Positions 38,854 through 48,140 of a DNA stretch of 64,000 nucleotides are shown here, piece after piece. Made by a program: the position numbers and the translations under genes. The number at the start of each line of letters is the position of its first letter. Position 1 is the stretch's first letter. The notes beneath the pieces are model-generated. The model worked only from the letters and a program-made list of their open reading frames with translations. It did not search any database and was not told the DNA's origin. Location of the stretch: contig NZ_QPJW01000001.1 in assembly GCF_003337355.1 (NCBI RefSeq), forward strand, positions 1,364,001 to 1,428,000, given 5' to 3'. Source of the DNA: Fontibacillus phaseoli. Its GTDB lineage: Bacteria; Bacillota; Bacilli; Paenibacillales; Paenibacillaceae.

Positions 38854-39549
38854 TCACTTTTGCCCATAGTAAGCATTTTTGCCATGCTTGCGTAAGTAAT
38901 GTTTATCTAAAATGGGCTTCGGCAATTCCTCCGCAAAATGGTTTAACTCTCTTGCAAATAAATTCATTTTCGATACTTCTTCCAGGACAACACTATTCAT
39001 TACCGCTGATTTTGCATCTTTTCCCCATGTGAAGGGTCCATGCCCCTTAAGCAAAACGCCTGGTACCGCCATAATATCAATGCCTCGTTGTTCAAAAGTT
39101 TCAATGATGACACGGCCTGTTTCCGCCTCGTAACCGCGATCCACTTCCGCTTGCGTCAAGAACCGCGCACAGGGTACGGAACCATAGAATGTATCGGCGT
39201 GCGTCGTTCCCATGACGGGAACATCAAGTCCTGCTTGAGCCCAGATGGTCGCCCAAGTGGAATGCGTGTGCACGATGCCTCCGATTTCGGAGTAATGCTT
39301 GTAAAGCACGGCGTGAGTCGGTGTATCGGAGGATGGCCGCATTTCTCCTTCAACCACAATGCCATCCAGATCAACAACGACCATATCGCTGGCCTTCATC
39401 GTCTCGTAGCTAACCCCGCTTGGTTTGATTACGAACAAACCGCTTTCACGGTCAATAGCGCTCACATTTCCCCACGTATATTTAATAAGTCCCTGCTTCG
39501 GCAATTCCAGATTGGCTTGAAAGACCTCTTCTTTAAGTTGTTCTAACAT
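38854..39549 (-). CDS. araD: L-ribulose-5-phosphate 4-epimerase AraD, 231 aa
   Basis: A class II aldolase/adducin fold protein with [28 protein letters not shown], the zinc ligands HTHS (about 95-97) and GHGPFTWG (His about 171). It converts L-ribulose-5-phosphate to D-xylulose-5-phosphate, feeding the pentose phosphate pathway. GGAGGGAG gives a strong ribosome site. It lies between araB (16 bases upstream) and araA (31 bases downstream). Confidence 0.97.
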   Translation of the reverse strand: MLEQLKEEVFQANLELPKQGLIKYTWGNVSAIDRESGLFVIKPSGVSYETMKASDMVVVDLDGIVVEGEMRPSSDTPTHAVLYKHYSEIGGIVHTHSTWATIWAQAGLDVPVMGTTHADTFYGSVPCARFLTQAEVDRGYEAETGRVIIETFEQRGIDIMAVPGVLLKGHGPFTWGKDAKSAVMNSVVLEEVSKMNLFARELNHFAEELPKPILDKHYLRKHGKNAYYGQK

Positions 39550-39565
39550 CTTGCTCCCTCCATTC

Positions 39566-41170
39566 TCACACTAAGTTGTCGACGGCCGATTGCTCAATCG
39601 CCAGACCTTTTTTGTATCGTTCGATAAAGATTTCGAATCCTTTCACGTCGATGGGATCAGGGTGAATTTCTTGTCCCTCGACATCCTTGAACACCTTGTG
39701 GTCGAGGAAGCTGTCCAAGCCTTCTTCATGAGCTTTATTCATCATATAAGAGGCCAAAATCGCCATCCCCCATGCGCCGCCTTCTCCAGCGGTTGACATC
39801 ACGGATACAGGGACATTCATGGACGCTGCCATCATTTTTTGGCCGACGACCGGAGTCTTGAATAACCCACCGTGACCAAGGATGCTGTCAATAGCGACAT
39901 TCTCTTCCTTCGTCAAAATATCCATACCGATTTTAAGCGCCCCGAATGCAGTGAACAAATGAACCCGCATAAAATTAGCCAGGTTGAATTTGCTCTCCGG
40001 CGAGCGAACAAATAGCGGACGACCTTGTTCCAATCCGGTAATATTCTCACCCGAGAAATAACCGTAGCTAAGCAACCCGCCGCCATCCGGATCCGCTTCC
40101 AATGCTTTGTTCAGCATGACGCTGTACAACTTCTCGGTATCTACCTTCTGTCCCACGGCATCCGAGAATTCGCGGAACAATCCGAGCCAGGCATTGATGT
40201 CGCTCGAACAGTTATTGGCATGTACCATACCAACCGGACTTCCATCCGGCGTAGTGACCATATCGATTTCCGGATAGACTTTTGACAGTTCCTTCTCGAG
40301 TACGATCATAGCAAAAACCGAAGTTCCTACGGAGACATTCCCGGTGCGTTTCTTCACGCTATTCGTAGCAACCATGCCTGTTCCGGCATCCCCTTCCGGA
40401 GGGCACAGCGGAATACCTGACTGCAGTTGGTTGGATGGATCCAAAATTTTAGCTCCCGCTTCCGAAAGCACTCCTGCTTGCTGACCCGCAACATACACCT
40501 TGGGAAACAGATCATCGAGCTTCCACGGATAACCTTTGCTTGCAACAAGTTCGTCAAACTGCTTGACCATGGATGCATGATAATTTCCCGTGGATTCGTC
40601 AATGGGGAACATGCCCGATGCATCCCCGACACCAATTGCTTTAGTGCCGCTCAGTAACCAATGAATATATCCCCCTAATGTCGTAACATACCGGATCCGA
40701 GGCACATGTTCTTCTTCATTTAATATGGCTTGATAAAGATGGGCAATGCTCCAGCGTTCAGGAATATTAAACTCAAACAGCTCCGTCAAAGCTTTCGCTG
40801 CCGCGCCTGTTGTTGCATTGCGCCAAGTCCGGAAAGGAACGAGCAATTCATCTTTGTCGTCAAAAGCCATATATCCATGCATCATGGCGGAAAAACCGAT
40901 CGAACCGATGGTTTGGAGGGTGATTCCGTAATTGCGTTCAATGTCTTGCTTCATTTCGGAATAAGCTTTTTGCAGGCCTTTGATAATGTCCTCTAAACTG
41001 TACGTCCAAAAGCCGTCCTTCAACTGATTTTCCCATTCATAACTTCCGGAAGCGATTGATTGAAAGTTATGATCAATGAGTACTGCTTTAATACGCGTGG
41101 ATCCGAATTCAATGCCAAGCGAAGTTTCTCCATTCACGACCGCTTGTTTCATGCTCTCTTGATTCGACAT
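39566..41170 (-). CDS. araB: FGGY-family carbohydrate kinase, ribulokinase role (AraB), 534 aa
   Basis: The FGGY kinase fold shows the N-terminal phosphate motif [17 protein letters not shown] and the C-terminal [13 protein letters not shown]...[18 protein letters not shown] motif that closes the ATP site. Position at the head of the araB-araD-araA operon supports L-ribulokinase activity, but the sequence resembles the non-classical kinases (annotated as sugar kinase/ATPase in some Firmicutes) more than E. coli AraB. AGGTGA is 8 bases before the ATG at 41170. Confidence 0.88.
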   Translation of the reverse strand: MSNQESMKQAVVNGETSLGIEFGSTRIKAVLIDHNFQSIASGSYEWENQLKDGFWTYSLEDIIKGLQKAYSEMKQDIERNYGITLQTIGSIGFSAMMHGYMAFDDKDELLVPFRTWRNATTGAAAKALTELFEFNIPERWSIAHLYQAILNEEEHVPRIRYVTTLGGYIHWLLSGTKAIGVGDASGMFPIDESTGNYHASMVKQFDELVASKGYPWKLDDLFPKVYVAGQQAGVLSEAGAKILDPSNQLQSGIPLCPPEGDAGTGMVATNSVKKRTGNVSVGTSVFAMIVLEKELSKVYPEIDMVTTPDGSPVGMVHANNCSSDINAWLGLFREFSDAVGQKVDTEKLYSVMLNKALEADPDGGGLLSYGYFSGENITGLEQGRPLFVRSPESKFNLANFMRVHLFTAFGALKIGMDILTKEENVAIDSILGHGGLFKTPVVGQKMMAASMNVPVSVMSTAGEGGAWGMAILASYMMNKAHEEGLDSFLDHKVFKDVEGQEIHPDPIDVKGFEIFIERYKKGLAIEQSAVDNLV

Positions 41171-41246
41171 CACGTTGGTCACCTCTCTGACAGCGCTTTA
41201 ATAAAAGTAAGGATAAAAATTTATAAGCTTCTTAATTAACAGTTTT

Positions 41247-41302
41247 AGTATATTTTTTGTACGTACATTTGTCAATGAAACGAATTATATATACATACAA
41301 AT
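41247..41302 (-). promoter_or_regulatory. araBDA promoter with two AraR boxes
   Basis: On the minus strand TTGACA (41270-41275) and TATACT (41247-41252) are separated by exactly 17 bases, a near-consensus sigma-A promoter. An AraR box (TTTTGTACGTACATTT, 41255-41270) fills the spacer, and a second, weaker box (ATATATACATACAAAT, 41287-41302) lies upstream. The known AraR consensus is ATTTGTACGTACAAAT. The two box centres are 32 bp apart, about three helical turns, allowing cooperative binding. Confidence 0.88.
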
Positions 41303-41396
41303 ATAGATGGCTTCATCATTATCATTCTACACTTCAGGTGTTTATACTCCATTTATCTTTGTATAGCTCCCCTTTTTACTTTTTTCACAATCATGC

Positions 41397-41416
41397 TATA
41401 ATTTGTACATACAAAT
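41397..41416 (+). promoter_or_regulatory. araR promoter -10 and overlapping AraR operator
   Basis: TATAAT (41397-41402), preceded by an extended-minus-10 TG at 41394-41395, is followed by ATTTGTACATACAAAT at 41401-41416, a 15/16 match to the AraR consensus. Binding here would block the araR start site, giving autorepression. Confidence 0.88.
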
Positions 41417-41466
41417 TCAACAAATGAAGGAATAACTAAGCGAACATGTACGGAAGAAGGAGTTAC

Positions 41467-42552
41467 ATGAAACCAAAATACCAGGTCATCCTTGATGATA
41501 TAAAAAGTAAAATCCTCTCGGGCGATTATAACGTCGGAGAACAAATTCCAACGGAGTCCGCCTTGCAGTCTTTGTACGAAGTAAGCAGACAGACGGTACG
41601 AAAAGCGATTTTGGAGCTATCCAACGAAGGATTTCTGCGCAGCGAAAAAGGATCCGGCACGTATGTCAGCAACCAATATCGAGCAAGATCCGGCGGGAGT
41701 ACCCATAAGAAAACCATCGGAGTCATCACGACGTACATTTCCGACTACATCTTCCCCTCCATCATCCGGGGCATGGAAAGTAGAATGAATGAGGATAATT
41801 ATTCACTACTATTGGCTAGTACCAATAATGATGTTGAGCAAGAAAAAAAAGCGTTGGAAATGATGTTGTCCTATGGCGTGGACGGTTTAATTATTGAACC
41901 TACGAAAAGCAATCTATACAATCCCAATATCGCTTACTACCTGTCGTTCAAGGAACAAGATATTCCATTCATTATGATCAATGCTTTTTATGAAGAAATT
42001 GAGGTGCCCTTTCTCTGTCTAGATGATGTGCAGTCCAGCTATTTGGCAACGAAAGAGTTGATTTTGAGCGGGCATACCCAAATTGGTCTAATTGCAAAAA
42101 TGGATGACTTACAGGGGAAGTATCGTATGAAGGGGTATATCAAAGCGCTTGGAGAAGCCAAATTGCGATTTTATCCGGAACAAGTTTTTTCTTTTGACAC
42201 GGAAACGAAACAGGCGCTTCCCACTAACTTGAAAGAGTTTTTGAATAAAAACAGAGATATGCTCACAGCACTTGTTTGCTACAACGACGAGGTGGGCCTA
42301 GAAGTGGTAAATGCTTGCAAACAGTTGGACATCTCTATTCCGGAGGAATTATCGATTATTGGTCAGGACAATTCCTATATCGCCCAAAATGCGAACATCA
42401 AACTAACCACGTTGACACACCCGCAAGAACAAATGGGACGTGATGCAGCGGATTGGGTCATTAAGAAATTACAAGGAAAGAAAGATCTGCCCAACAGCAC
42501 CTATTATCAGCCAGTGTTAATTGAAGGTGAAACGGTAATAAAGAGATCGTAG
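41467..42552 (+). CDS. araR: Arabinose repressor AraR (GntR-type DNA-binding domain, LacI-type sensor), 361 aa
   Basis: Residues 1-70 are a GntR winged helix (YQVILDDIKSKILSGDYNVGEQIPTESALQSLYEVSRQTVRKAILELSNEGFLRSEKGSGTYV). The rest is a LacI/GalR periplasmic-binding fold (KKTIGVITTYISDYIFPSIIRGME...), ending ...TLTHPQEQMGRDAA. This chimera is the AraR architecture; it releases DNA on L-arabinose. GAAGGAG precedes the ATG at 41467 (an upstream ATG at 41446 is possible). It is divergent from araBDA and flanked by its own operators. Confidence 0.95.
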   Translation: MKPKYQVILDDIKSKILSGDYNVGEQIPTESALQSLYEVSRQTVRKAILELSNEGFLRSEKGSGTYVSNQYRARSGGSTHKKTIGVITTYISDYIFPSIIRGMESRMNEDNYSLLLASTNNDVEQEKKALEMMLSYGVDGLIIEPTKSNLYNPNIAYYLSFKEQDIPFIMINAFYEEIEVPFLCLDDVQSSYLATKELILSGHTQIGLIAKMDDLQGKYRMKGYIKALGEAKLRFYPEQVFSFDTETKQALPTNLKEFLNKNRDMLTALVCYNDEVGLEVVNACKQLDISIPEELSIIGQDNSYIAQNANIKLTTLTHPQEQMGRDAADWVIKKLQGKKDLPNSTYYQPVLIEGETVIKRS

Positions 42553-42791
42553 TTTCGTCATTTCAGTGTTTTTCGCACAAATTGACCAATATTCGTGATG
42601 GCATAGCACCTCATGGTCACCTACTTGGATAAATAAATCAGGCAGTAAATCTAAATTCATCCTTAGCGGCGATAATATAGGTATATAAATTCACATCACG
42701 ATGAACATCCAATTAATGCAAGTTAAATCATACTTAAAACAAAAATCAAACTCAAAAAAAGACTATCGTCAAGGAGAATGTCGACAGCCTG

Positions 42792-42816
42792 AAAGGAGCC
42801 ATTTAGGCTCCTTTTT
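42792..42816 (+). terminator. Intrinsic terminator downstream of araR
   Basis: AAAGGAGCC (42792-42800) pairs with GGCTCCTTT (42806-42814), then TTGTT. It is the only clear feature of the 42553-42900 gap; the AT-rich stretch before it (42555-42780) holds nothing I can name. Confidence 0.8.
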
Positions 42817-42900
42817 GTTATAATCATTATTTTACTTAAACTCCACTAGTTCTAATTCGAAGCGGTTCATTTACGTAAGATTCGTCTCGGATTTAATGTT

Positions 42901-44457
42901 TTAAAACACTTTTGTCGTCCAGGACTCGCAATTCCAGGTCTCCGTCACGATATCGCGGTAGAATTCCGGTTCGTGAGAGATAAGCAGGATGCTTCCCTTG
43001 TATGCTTTGAGCGCACGTTTCAGTTCGTCCTTGGCGTCCACATCCAGGTGGTTGGTCGGTTCGTCAAGAACGAGCAGATTGGATTCGCGGTTGATCAGCT
43101 TGCAAAGGCGCACTTTCGCCTTCTCCCCACCGCTTAGCACCGCAACCTTGCTCTCGATATGCTTCGTGGTAAGGCCGCACTTGGCAAGGGCAGCCCGCAC
43201 CTCAAACTGCGAATAAGAAGGAAACTCATTCCAAATTTCCTCAATGCAAGTATTGTAATTAGCTTCTTTCATTTCCTGCTCGAAATATCCGATCTCCAGA
43301 TTCTCACCGAGACGGACAGAGCCCTCCAGCGCCTGGATCTGGCCTAAGATACTCCGGAGCAGCGTTGTTTTACCAATCCCGTTCGCCCCCACGAGCGCGA
43401 TCTTCTGACCGCGTTCCATGCGGAGATTCAGCGGCCGGGACAACGGCGAATCGTAACCAATAACTAGATCCGTCGATTCAAAAATAAGTTTTCCGGATGT
43501 TCTGCCATCTTTGAAGTTAAATTGCGGCTTCGGTTTTTCCTTGGCCAGTTCGATGACATCCATCTTATCGAGCTTCTTCTGTCTGGACATCGCCATATTA
43601 CGTGTAGCTACGCTCGCTTTATTCCGGGCCACGAAGTCCTTTAGATCCGCGATCTCCTGCTGCTGGCGCTTGAAGGCGGATTCCAGCTGCTGCTTCTTCG
43701 CTTCATAGACTTGTTGGTAATAATCGTAATCGCCCACATAACGGTTCAGTTCCTGATTTTCCATATGATAGATCAGGTTGATCACGCTATTGAGGAACGG
43801 AATATCATGCGAGATCAGGATGAACGCATTTTCATATTCTTGCAGATACCGTCTTAACCATTCGATATGCTGTTCGTCAAGATAGTTGGTGGGCTCGTCA
43901 AGTAGCAAAATATCCGGCTTTTCAAGCAGCAGTTTGGCAAGCAGCACCTTGGTCCGCTGGCCGCCGCTCAAATCGTTTACGTCTTTATCCAGTCCGATAT
44001 CCGTTAAGCCCAGTCCGCGGGCGGTCTCATCAACCTTGGAATCGATCAAATAAAAATCCTGACTCGTCAGCGTATCCTGGATCGTACCGACATCCTCGAG
44101 CAGTTGCTCCAATTCTTCCGGCGTTACGTCGCCCATTTTGGCGTACATGTCGTTCATTTCTTGTTCCATGTCGAACAGGTATTGGAAGGCTCCGCGCAGG
44201 ACATCGCGAATCGTCATTCCTTTGCTAAGTACCGCATGCTGGTCCAGGTAGCCGACACGAGTACGTCTGGCCCATTCGACCTTTCCTTCATCCGGCTGAA
44301 GCTTGCCGGTAATGATATTCATGAAGGTGGATTTCCCTTCCCCGTTAGCTCCGATCAATCCGATATGCTCCCCTTTAAGGAGGCGGAAAGATACGTCTGT
44401 GAAAATCGCACGGTCCCCAAAACCGTGACTGAGTTTTTCTACGTTTAATATGCTCAT
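42901..44457 (-). CDS. ABC-F family ATPase, 518 aa
   Basis: Two ABC domains without membrane segments: Walker A GANGEGKST and GANGIGKTT, signatures LSGGQRTK and LSGGEKAK, Walker B LLLDEPTNYLD and LVLDEPTNHLD, joined by a basic coiled linker (about 240-310) that reaches the ribosome. Its start (MSILNVEKLSHGFGDRAIFTDVSFRLLKGEH) is that of a housekeeping-type Bacillales ABC-F protein, probably the YfmM-like group, acting on translating ribosomes rather than as a pump. AAAGGTG precedes the ATG. Monocistronic. Confidence 0.92.
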   Translation of the reverse strand: MSILNVEKLSHGFGDRAIFTDVSFRLLKGEHIGLIGANGEGKSTFMNIITGKLQPDEGKVEWARRTRVGYLDQHAVLSKGMTIRDVLRGAFQYLFDMEQEMNDMYAKMGDVTPEELEQLLEDVGTIQDTLTSQDFYLIDSKVDETARGLGLTDIGLDKDVNDLSGGQRTKVLLAKLLLEKPDILLLDEPTNYLDEQHIEWLRRYLQEYENAFILISHDIPFLNSVINLIYHMENQELNRYVGDYDYYQQVYEAKKQQLESAFKRQQQEIADLKDFVARNKASVATRNMAMSRQKKLDKMDVIELAKEKPKPQFNFKDGRTSGKLIFESTDLVIGYDSPLSRPLNLRMERGQKIALVGANGIGKTTLLRSILGQIQALEGSVRLGENLEIGYFEQEMKEANYNTCIEEIWNEFPSYSQFEVRAALAKCGLTTKHIESKVAVLSGGEKAKVRLCKLINRESNLLVLDEPTNHLDVDAKDELKRALKAYKGSILLISHEPEFYRDIVTETWNCESWTTKVF

Positions 44458-44640
44458 GTATTAACACCTTTTCTATTTATATATACTCGTCATATTATAT
44501 ATGGAATCCGCGGTTTGCAACAAGTCCTTGCCGACAGTAAATCTTTTACTTCGACGCTTATACGCAATTCAGGCATTAATTTGGAGGAAGTTTTGCGTTA
44601 TTGCCATTCCTCGGATTCCATTCTTATACTCCTTATTCTA

Positions 44641-44658
44641 CGTATACATTTGTATACG
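44641..44658 (+). promoter_or_regulatory. Palindromic operator upstream of the purine-type permease
   Basis: CGTATACATTTGTATACG is a perfect 18-bp palindrome built of two GTATAC boxes with a 4-base spacer. The same arrangement recurs twice upstream of the operon at 46240-47062. It overlaps a possible -35 (TTGTAT, 44650-44655) with a poor -10 (TATCAA) 17 bases on, so a repressor role is plausible. The regulator is unknown. The rest of 44458-44840 shows no gene apart from the hairpin at 44767. Confidence 0.7.
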
Positions 44659-44766
44659 AGATGTTAACGTCATATCAAGATTAAAATTATCATTGGTACG
44701 GCATACTTTCGAAGTAATGAAATTCATTAGGTTCTGGATTTCGGATTGTGGTAAGATTGGATTCAT

Positions 44767-44788
44767 GCGGCTTTAAGCCGTTTTCTTT
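44767..44788 (+). terminator. Terminator-like hairpin in the permease leader
   Basis: CGGCTT-T-AAGCCG (44768-44780) followed by TTTTCTTT is a compact intrinsic terminator 54 bases before the permease start and after its operator. A short frame from ATG 44717 (19 codons) ends inside the stem. It might act as an attenuator; no antiterminator was identified. Confidence 0.55.
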
Positions 44789-44841
44789 CATATTTTTTGA
44801 AAGGGTTGGGTGAGGGGTTACAATGGAAGGAAGGTTTTTTG

Positions 44842-46170
44842 TTGGTCCACCAAGAGAAACAGACATCATCGCAAGCAAATGGACATAGATCACCTGATCC
44901 AGCTCCCCGCCTTGGTCCGAGCTTTTGGCGAAGGGAAGCCTTGGCAGGAACCGTTTCATTTTTTGCGATCGTCTATATCATTATCGTTAACTCATCGATT
45001 TTGGCGGATGCCGGCATTCCGCAAGAAGCAGGGATTATTGCTACGATATTGGCATCGGCGGCAGGCTGCTTCATTATGGCTTTCTGGGGCAAAGCTCCCT
45101 TAATTATCGCACCCGGCATGGGTATTAATGCCATGTTCACTTATACGCTGGTTCAGGGTATGGGCTTAACCTGGCAGCAAGCGCTGGCGGTTTCCATGAT
45201 GTCGGGGATCTGTTTTTTAGCTATCAGCTTGACCTCTCTCGTCGAGAAGTTGCGCGAGGCCATCCCTTCATCGCTTCAGGAAGCGATTTCCGTAGGTATC
45301 GGTCTTATGCTGGTCCTGATCGGCTTGCATAAGGGAGGCGTTATTCTTCCGGATCCCGCATCGGTGATCGCCGTTCAATCGTTTGCGGACCCCGGTGTAA
45401 TTGTAACGCTCGTCACTTTGGCCTTGACGTGCATTTTGTACATGCGAAAAGTTCCCGGCAATTTGCTGCTATCCATTTTCGGCGGAACCTTACTTGCCTT
45501 TTTATTCGGCGTCAAGCCTTCAGCGACAACGGGCTTCGACGGCTTTTCCTGGTCATCCTACGGAGAAGTTTTCGGGCAATTATCGGTAAAAGGCTTACCT
45601 GTTTCCACGCTGATTGTCTCCGTCTTCTCGCTCACGCTGGTCATCGTCTTCGAGAACGTCGGTCTGATTAACGCCCAATTGAACATGAGCGGAAAACAGG
45701 AACGGTTCAAACGCGCCATGCAAGCTACTTCGTTTTCAGTCTTTCTTAGCGGCTTTTTTGGGACAAGTCCTACCGTCTCCACTGTCGAGGCGGCGGCCGG
45801 GATTTCAGCCGGAGGCAAAACAGGCTGGACATCGGCATTTACGGGAATCCTGTTCTTGTGTTCGCTGGTTGCGATGCCCGTGATCACGCTCGTTCCGGAT
45901 CAGGCTGTTGCGCCGATTCTTATTTTTATAGGCGGCTTGATGATGCCATCCATTCGCAGCATTTCTTTTGAAAGCATGGAAAAAGGGCTTCCCGCCTTCT
46001 TCATCATCGCCTTCATTCCGCTCATGCACAGCATCGTGGACGGAATCGCGATCGGTTTTATCAGCTACGCTTTATTTCATATAGCCGTCGGCAAATGGCG
46101 CGAAGTGAAGCCTCTCTTCTATCTCATTTCGCTTCTCTTCGTTCTGCATTTTGTGCTTCAAGCTATCTGA
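44842..46170 (+). CDS. NCS2/AzgA family purine-type permease, 442 aa
   Basis: A TTG start at 44842 is 7 bases after AAGGAAGG. About 12-13 membrane helices carry AzgA family motifs: REALAGTVSFFAIVYIIIVNSSILADAGIP, APGMGINAMFTYT, SLQEAISVGIGLMLVLIG and FGTSPTVSTVEAAAGISAGGKTGWTS. AzgA proteins import adenine, guanine or hypoxanthine by proton symport. No purine riboswitch is visible upstream; instead there is the GTATAC palindrome and a leader hairpin. Confidence 0.92.
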   Translation: MVHQEKQTSSQANGHRSPDPAPRLGPSFWRREALAGTVSFFAIVYIIIVNSSILADAGIPQEAGIIATILASAAGCFIMAFWGKAPLIIAPGMGINAMFTYTLVQGMGLTWQQALAVSMMSGICFLAISLTSLVEKLREAIPSSLQEAISVGIGLMLVLIGLHKGGVILPDPASVIAVQSFADPGVIVTLVTLALTCILYMRKVPGNLLLSIFGGTLLAFLFGVKPSATTGFDGFSWSSYGEVFGQLSVKGLPVSTLIVSVFSLTLVIVFENVGLINAQLNMSGKQERFKRAMQATSFSVFLSGFFGTSPTVSTVEAAAGISAGGKTGWTSAFTGILFLCSLVAMPVITLVPDQAVAPILIFIGGLMMPSIRSISFESMEKGLPAFFIIAFIPLMHSIVDGIAIGFISYALFHIAVGKWREVKPLFYLISLLFVLHFVLQAI

Positions 46171-46186
46171 ATCCGGCTCATCAATC

Positions 46187-46224
46187 AGGCCCGTCCGAAC
46201 GCCAATTGTTCGGGCAGGCCTTTT
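46187..46224 (+). terminator. Intrinsic terminator after the permease gene
   Basis: AGGCC.GTCCGAAC and GTTCGG.CAGGCCT form a long stem followed by TTTTCT. Confidence 0.8.
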
Positions 46225-46239
46225 CTAATGTAAAAACCA

Positions 46240-46725
46240 TTATGCTAAGTACGAAATTTTGGAAGCAATCGGAGTTCTTGGCTTTGCCGCCGGAACCTCC
46301 GCCGGATAGCCGATGCCCAATACGCCAACGACATCGTACTCCGGCGCCACGCCGAGAATGTCGCGATTCTGCGGCAAATTCCCCATCGATGACCAATATA
46401 CGCCGGCTCCGGCTTCATGAGCGGCTAACATGAAGTTTTGCACGAAGCAAGAGACAGCCATGACATTTTCATCCCGCTCGAAAGGAGTACCTGCAGGTTT
46501 TGACAATATGGCAAGAACGACCGGCGCGCCTCCAAAGTCTTTTTTATGATTCAATTTAGACCGGGTCTCCGCCCCGACAATAAGAATTTCCCAAGGCTCG
46601 TTCAAACGATGGTTAGGCGCATAGCTTGCCGTCTCCAACCAGAAAAGCAATTCGCTTTCACGAACGGGATCCGGTTTAAAAGATTTAATGGTTCTACGTT
46701 TTTTTATCACATCAGATATTGTCAT
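46240..46725 (-). CDS. Nitroreductase family protein, 161 aa
   Basis: The FMN-binding nitroreductase pattern is present: VIKKRRTIKSFKPDPV (phosphate-binding R-R/S), ETASYAPNHRLNEPWEILIV, AAHEAGAGVYWSSMG and VLGIGYPAE. It is at the short end of the family. GAAGGAG lies 12 bases before the ATG at 46725, rather long spacing, but the reading start overlaps the upstream gene by 14 bases, so coupling is likely. Substrate unknown; family members reduce nitroaromatics or quinones with NAD(P)H. Confidence 0.9.
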   Translation of the reverse strand: MTISDVIKKRRTIKSFKPDPVRESELLFWLETASYAPNHRLNEPWEILIVGAETRSKLNHKKDFGGAPVVLAILSKPAGTPFERDENVMAVSCFVQNFMLAAHEAGAGVYWSSMGNLPQNRDILGVAPEYDVVGVLGIGYPAEVPAAKPRTPIASKISYLA

Positions 46726-47062
46726 GGTTTCCGTCGGCTCCTTCGTTTTTAGAATCGTTATCGGAAATAGCTTCCCGCAGCTCAAACGAGTGGATGAACT
46801 CCTGAATGATTGCATCGGTTGCTTTCAGTTCACCGCTGATGACTTGCTTAATGGATTCATATTCCGGTTGATCCAGTTGCCGCAGCAAGGTCGAGCGTTT
46901 AATGTTCAGCCTTTCAAGAAAAGCTATCGCCCGTCCCCGGCGAAAAGTTTGGGCACTATGGGGCCGTTGTTTGCCACTCATTTCCGTTTCATGCCCGCCG
47001 CGGCTTTCCATATGCTCTCTGTATTGGTGATTCTCTCTATGTTTATGTCTTCCCTCACGCAT
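46712..47062 (-). CDS. Small charged hypothetical protein, 116 aa
   Basis: GAGGAGGG sits 7 bases before the ATG at 47062. The first 45 residues are very rich in His, Arg and Glu (low complexity); residues 45-105 (TFRRGRAIAFLERLNIKRSTLLRQLDQPEYESIKQVISGELKATDAIIQEFIHSFEL) form a helical domain I have seen only in uncharacterised Bacillales proteins. It heads an operon with the nitroreductase and is preceded by paired GTATAC operators, so it could be a partner or regulator, but no clear HTH is present. Confidence 0.7.
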   Translation of the reverse strand: MREGRHKHRENHQYREHMESRGGHETEMSGKQRPHSAQTFRRGRAIAFLERLNIKRSTLLRQLDQPEYESIKQVISGELKATDAIIQEFIHSFELREAISDNDSKNEGADGNHDNI

Positions 47063-47084
47063 CTTATATCCCTCCTCAGAGTTC

Positions 47085-47147
47085 GTATACATTCGTATAC
47101 AAGATTCTTTGTATACAAATGTATACGATTCGTTGAAGAAATGTCAA
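47085..47147 (-). promoter_or_regulatory. Promoter overlapped by two GTATAC-N4-GTATAC operators
   Basis: GTATAC occurs at 47085-47090, 47095-47100, 47111-47116 and 47121-47126: two GTATAC-N4-GTATAC units 10 bases apart. On the minus strand TTGACA (47142-47147) and TATACA (47120-47125) lie 16 bases apart, so the -10 box is inside the first operator and the second covers the start region. This is a typical repressor layout. Confidence 0.75.
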
Positions 47148-47193
47148 GATTTGTTTTTTTGGTTGAATCGGCAAAGAATACGGTGCCTCCATG

Positions 47194-47220
47194 AAAAAAA
47201 GCATCAGCAGTCGCCGATGC
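47194..47220 (-). terminator. Intrinsic terminator after the NmrA-like gene
   Basis: GCATC (47201-47205) and GATGC (47216-47220) with inner pairs form a stem; on the minus strand seven T follow. Confidence 0.75.
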
Positions 47221-47252
47221 CTTTTGAAGGGTTCATTTCTTCTATGTTAATG

Positions 47253-48116
47253 TTAGGCAATGCCGTTTACGATTTGTCTCAAGGCCTCGTTGATCGGGGT
47301 CAACTGCCGACCGAGTAGTTGCTCGAAATCACGGCTTTCCACCTCAAGGGTTCCTTCCCGAATACCCTCCTGAATGCCGACAAGTATAGGGATAACGAAG
47401 TCAGGCACTCCGGCATTTTTCATGATTTCCGCATAATCGGCGTCGCTGACCTGTTGAACTGGAACCTCTTTGGCAATTACCGTCCCCAACGCGGATGCAA
47501 TTTCTTCCTGCGATAAAAGCTTGCCGGACAGCTCGTAGATTTTGTTTTCGTGTCCGTTTCCGGTCAGTACCGCAGCAGCAGCCTCGGCATATTCTTGCTG
47601 CAGTGCCCAGCCTACTTTGCCGTTACCTGCCGATGTTACCCATGGAGCCCCTGCCAGGACGCCCTGAATGCTTGAAATTTCATTTTCCAAGTACCAGTTG
47701 TTCCGCAAGAACGAATAAGGAATGCCTGTTTTTAAGATGGCCTCCTCAGTTGCTTTATGGGTTGGGGCAAGCATGTTCTTGCTATTTTGGGCGTTCGCTA
47801 AGCTGGTGTAAGCAATAAAATGAACTCCGGCACGCTCAGCGGCTGCTACGGCATGCTTGTGCTGACGAATTCTTGTTTCGTTATCGCCGTCGGCAGAAAT
47901 GATCAGCAACCGGTCGATCCCTTTAAATGCGGTATCCAATGTTTCAGGACGATCAAAATCCCCTTGCCGGACGTCCACCCCATGAGCACGCAGCCCTTCC
48001 GCTTTCTGGGGATCGCGCACACTGACAGCCAGTTCGCTTGCGGGTACGGTTTTCAAAAGCTGCTCTACGACTTTGCTGCCCAACTTCCCTGTGGCTCCGG
48101 TAACTAAAATTTTCAT
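47253..48116 (-). CDS. NmrA/QorB-like NAD(P)-binding oxidoreductase, 287 aa
   Basis: An atypical short-chain dehydrogenase with the dinucleotide motif KILVTGATGKLGSKVVEQLL at the N-terminus, then DFDRPETLDTAFKGIDRLLIIS and SFLRNNWYLENE, which fit NmrA-like quinone oxidoreductases (QorB/YtfG). GGGAGG precedes the ATG at 48116. It is followed upstream by an Rrf2 regulator gene on the same strand, an arrangement similar to B. subtilis ywnA-ywnB, suggesting a redox or electrophile response. Confidence 0.92.
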   Translation of the reverse strand: MKILVTGATGKLGSKVVEQLLKTVPASELAVSVRDPQKAEGLRAHGVDVRQGDFDRPETLDTAFKGIDRLLIISADGDNETRIRQHKHAVAAAERAGVHFIAYTSLANAQNSKNMLAPTHKATEEAILKTGIPYSFLRNNWYLENEISSIQGVLAGAPWVTSAGNGKVGWALQQEYAEAAAAVLTGNGHENKIYELSGKLLSQEEIASALGTVIAKEVPVQQVSDADYAEIMKNAGVPDFVIPILVGIQEGIREGTLEVESRDFEQLLGRQLTPINEALRQIVNGIA

Positions 48117-48140
48117 AAATTCTACCTCCCATTTGATTTG

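Noticed and set aside
44660..44840. Purine riboswitch upstream of the AzgA-type permease
   Set aside because: The conserved core of the purine riboswitch could not be found; only a terminator-like hairpin is present.
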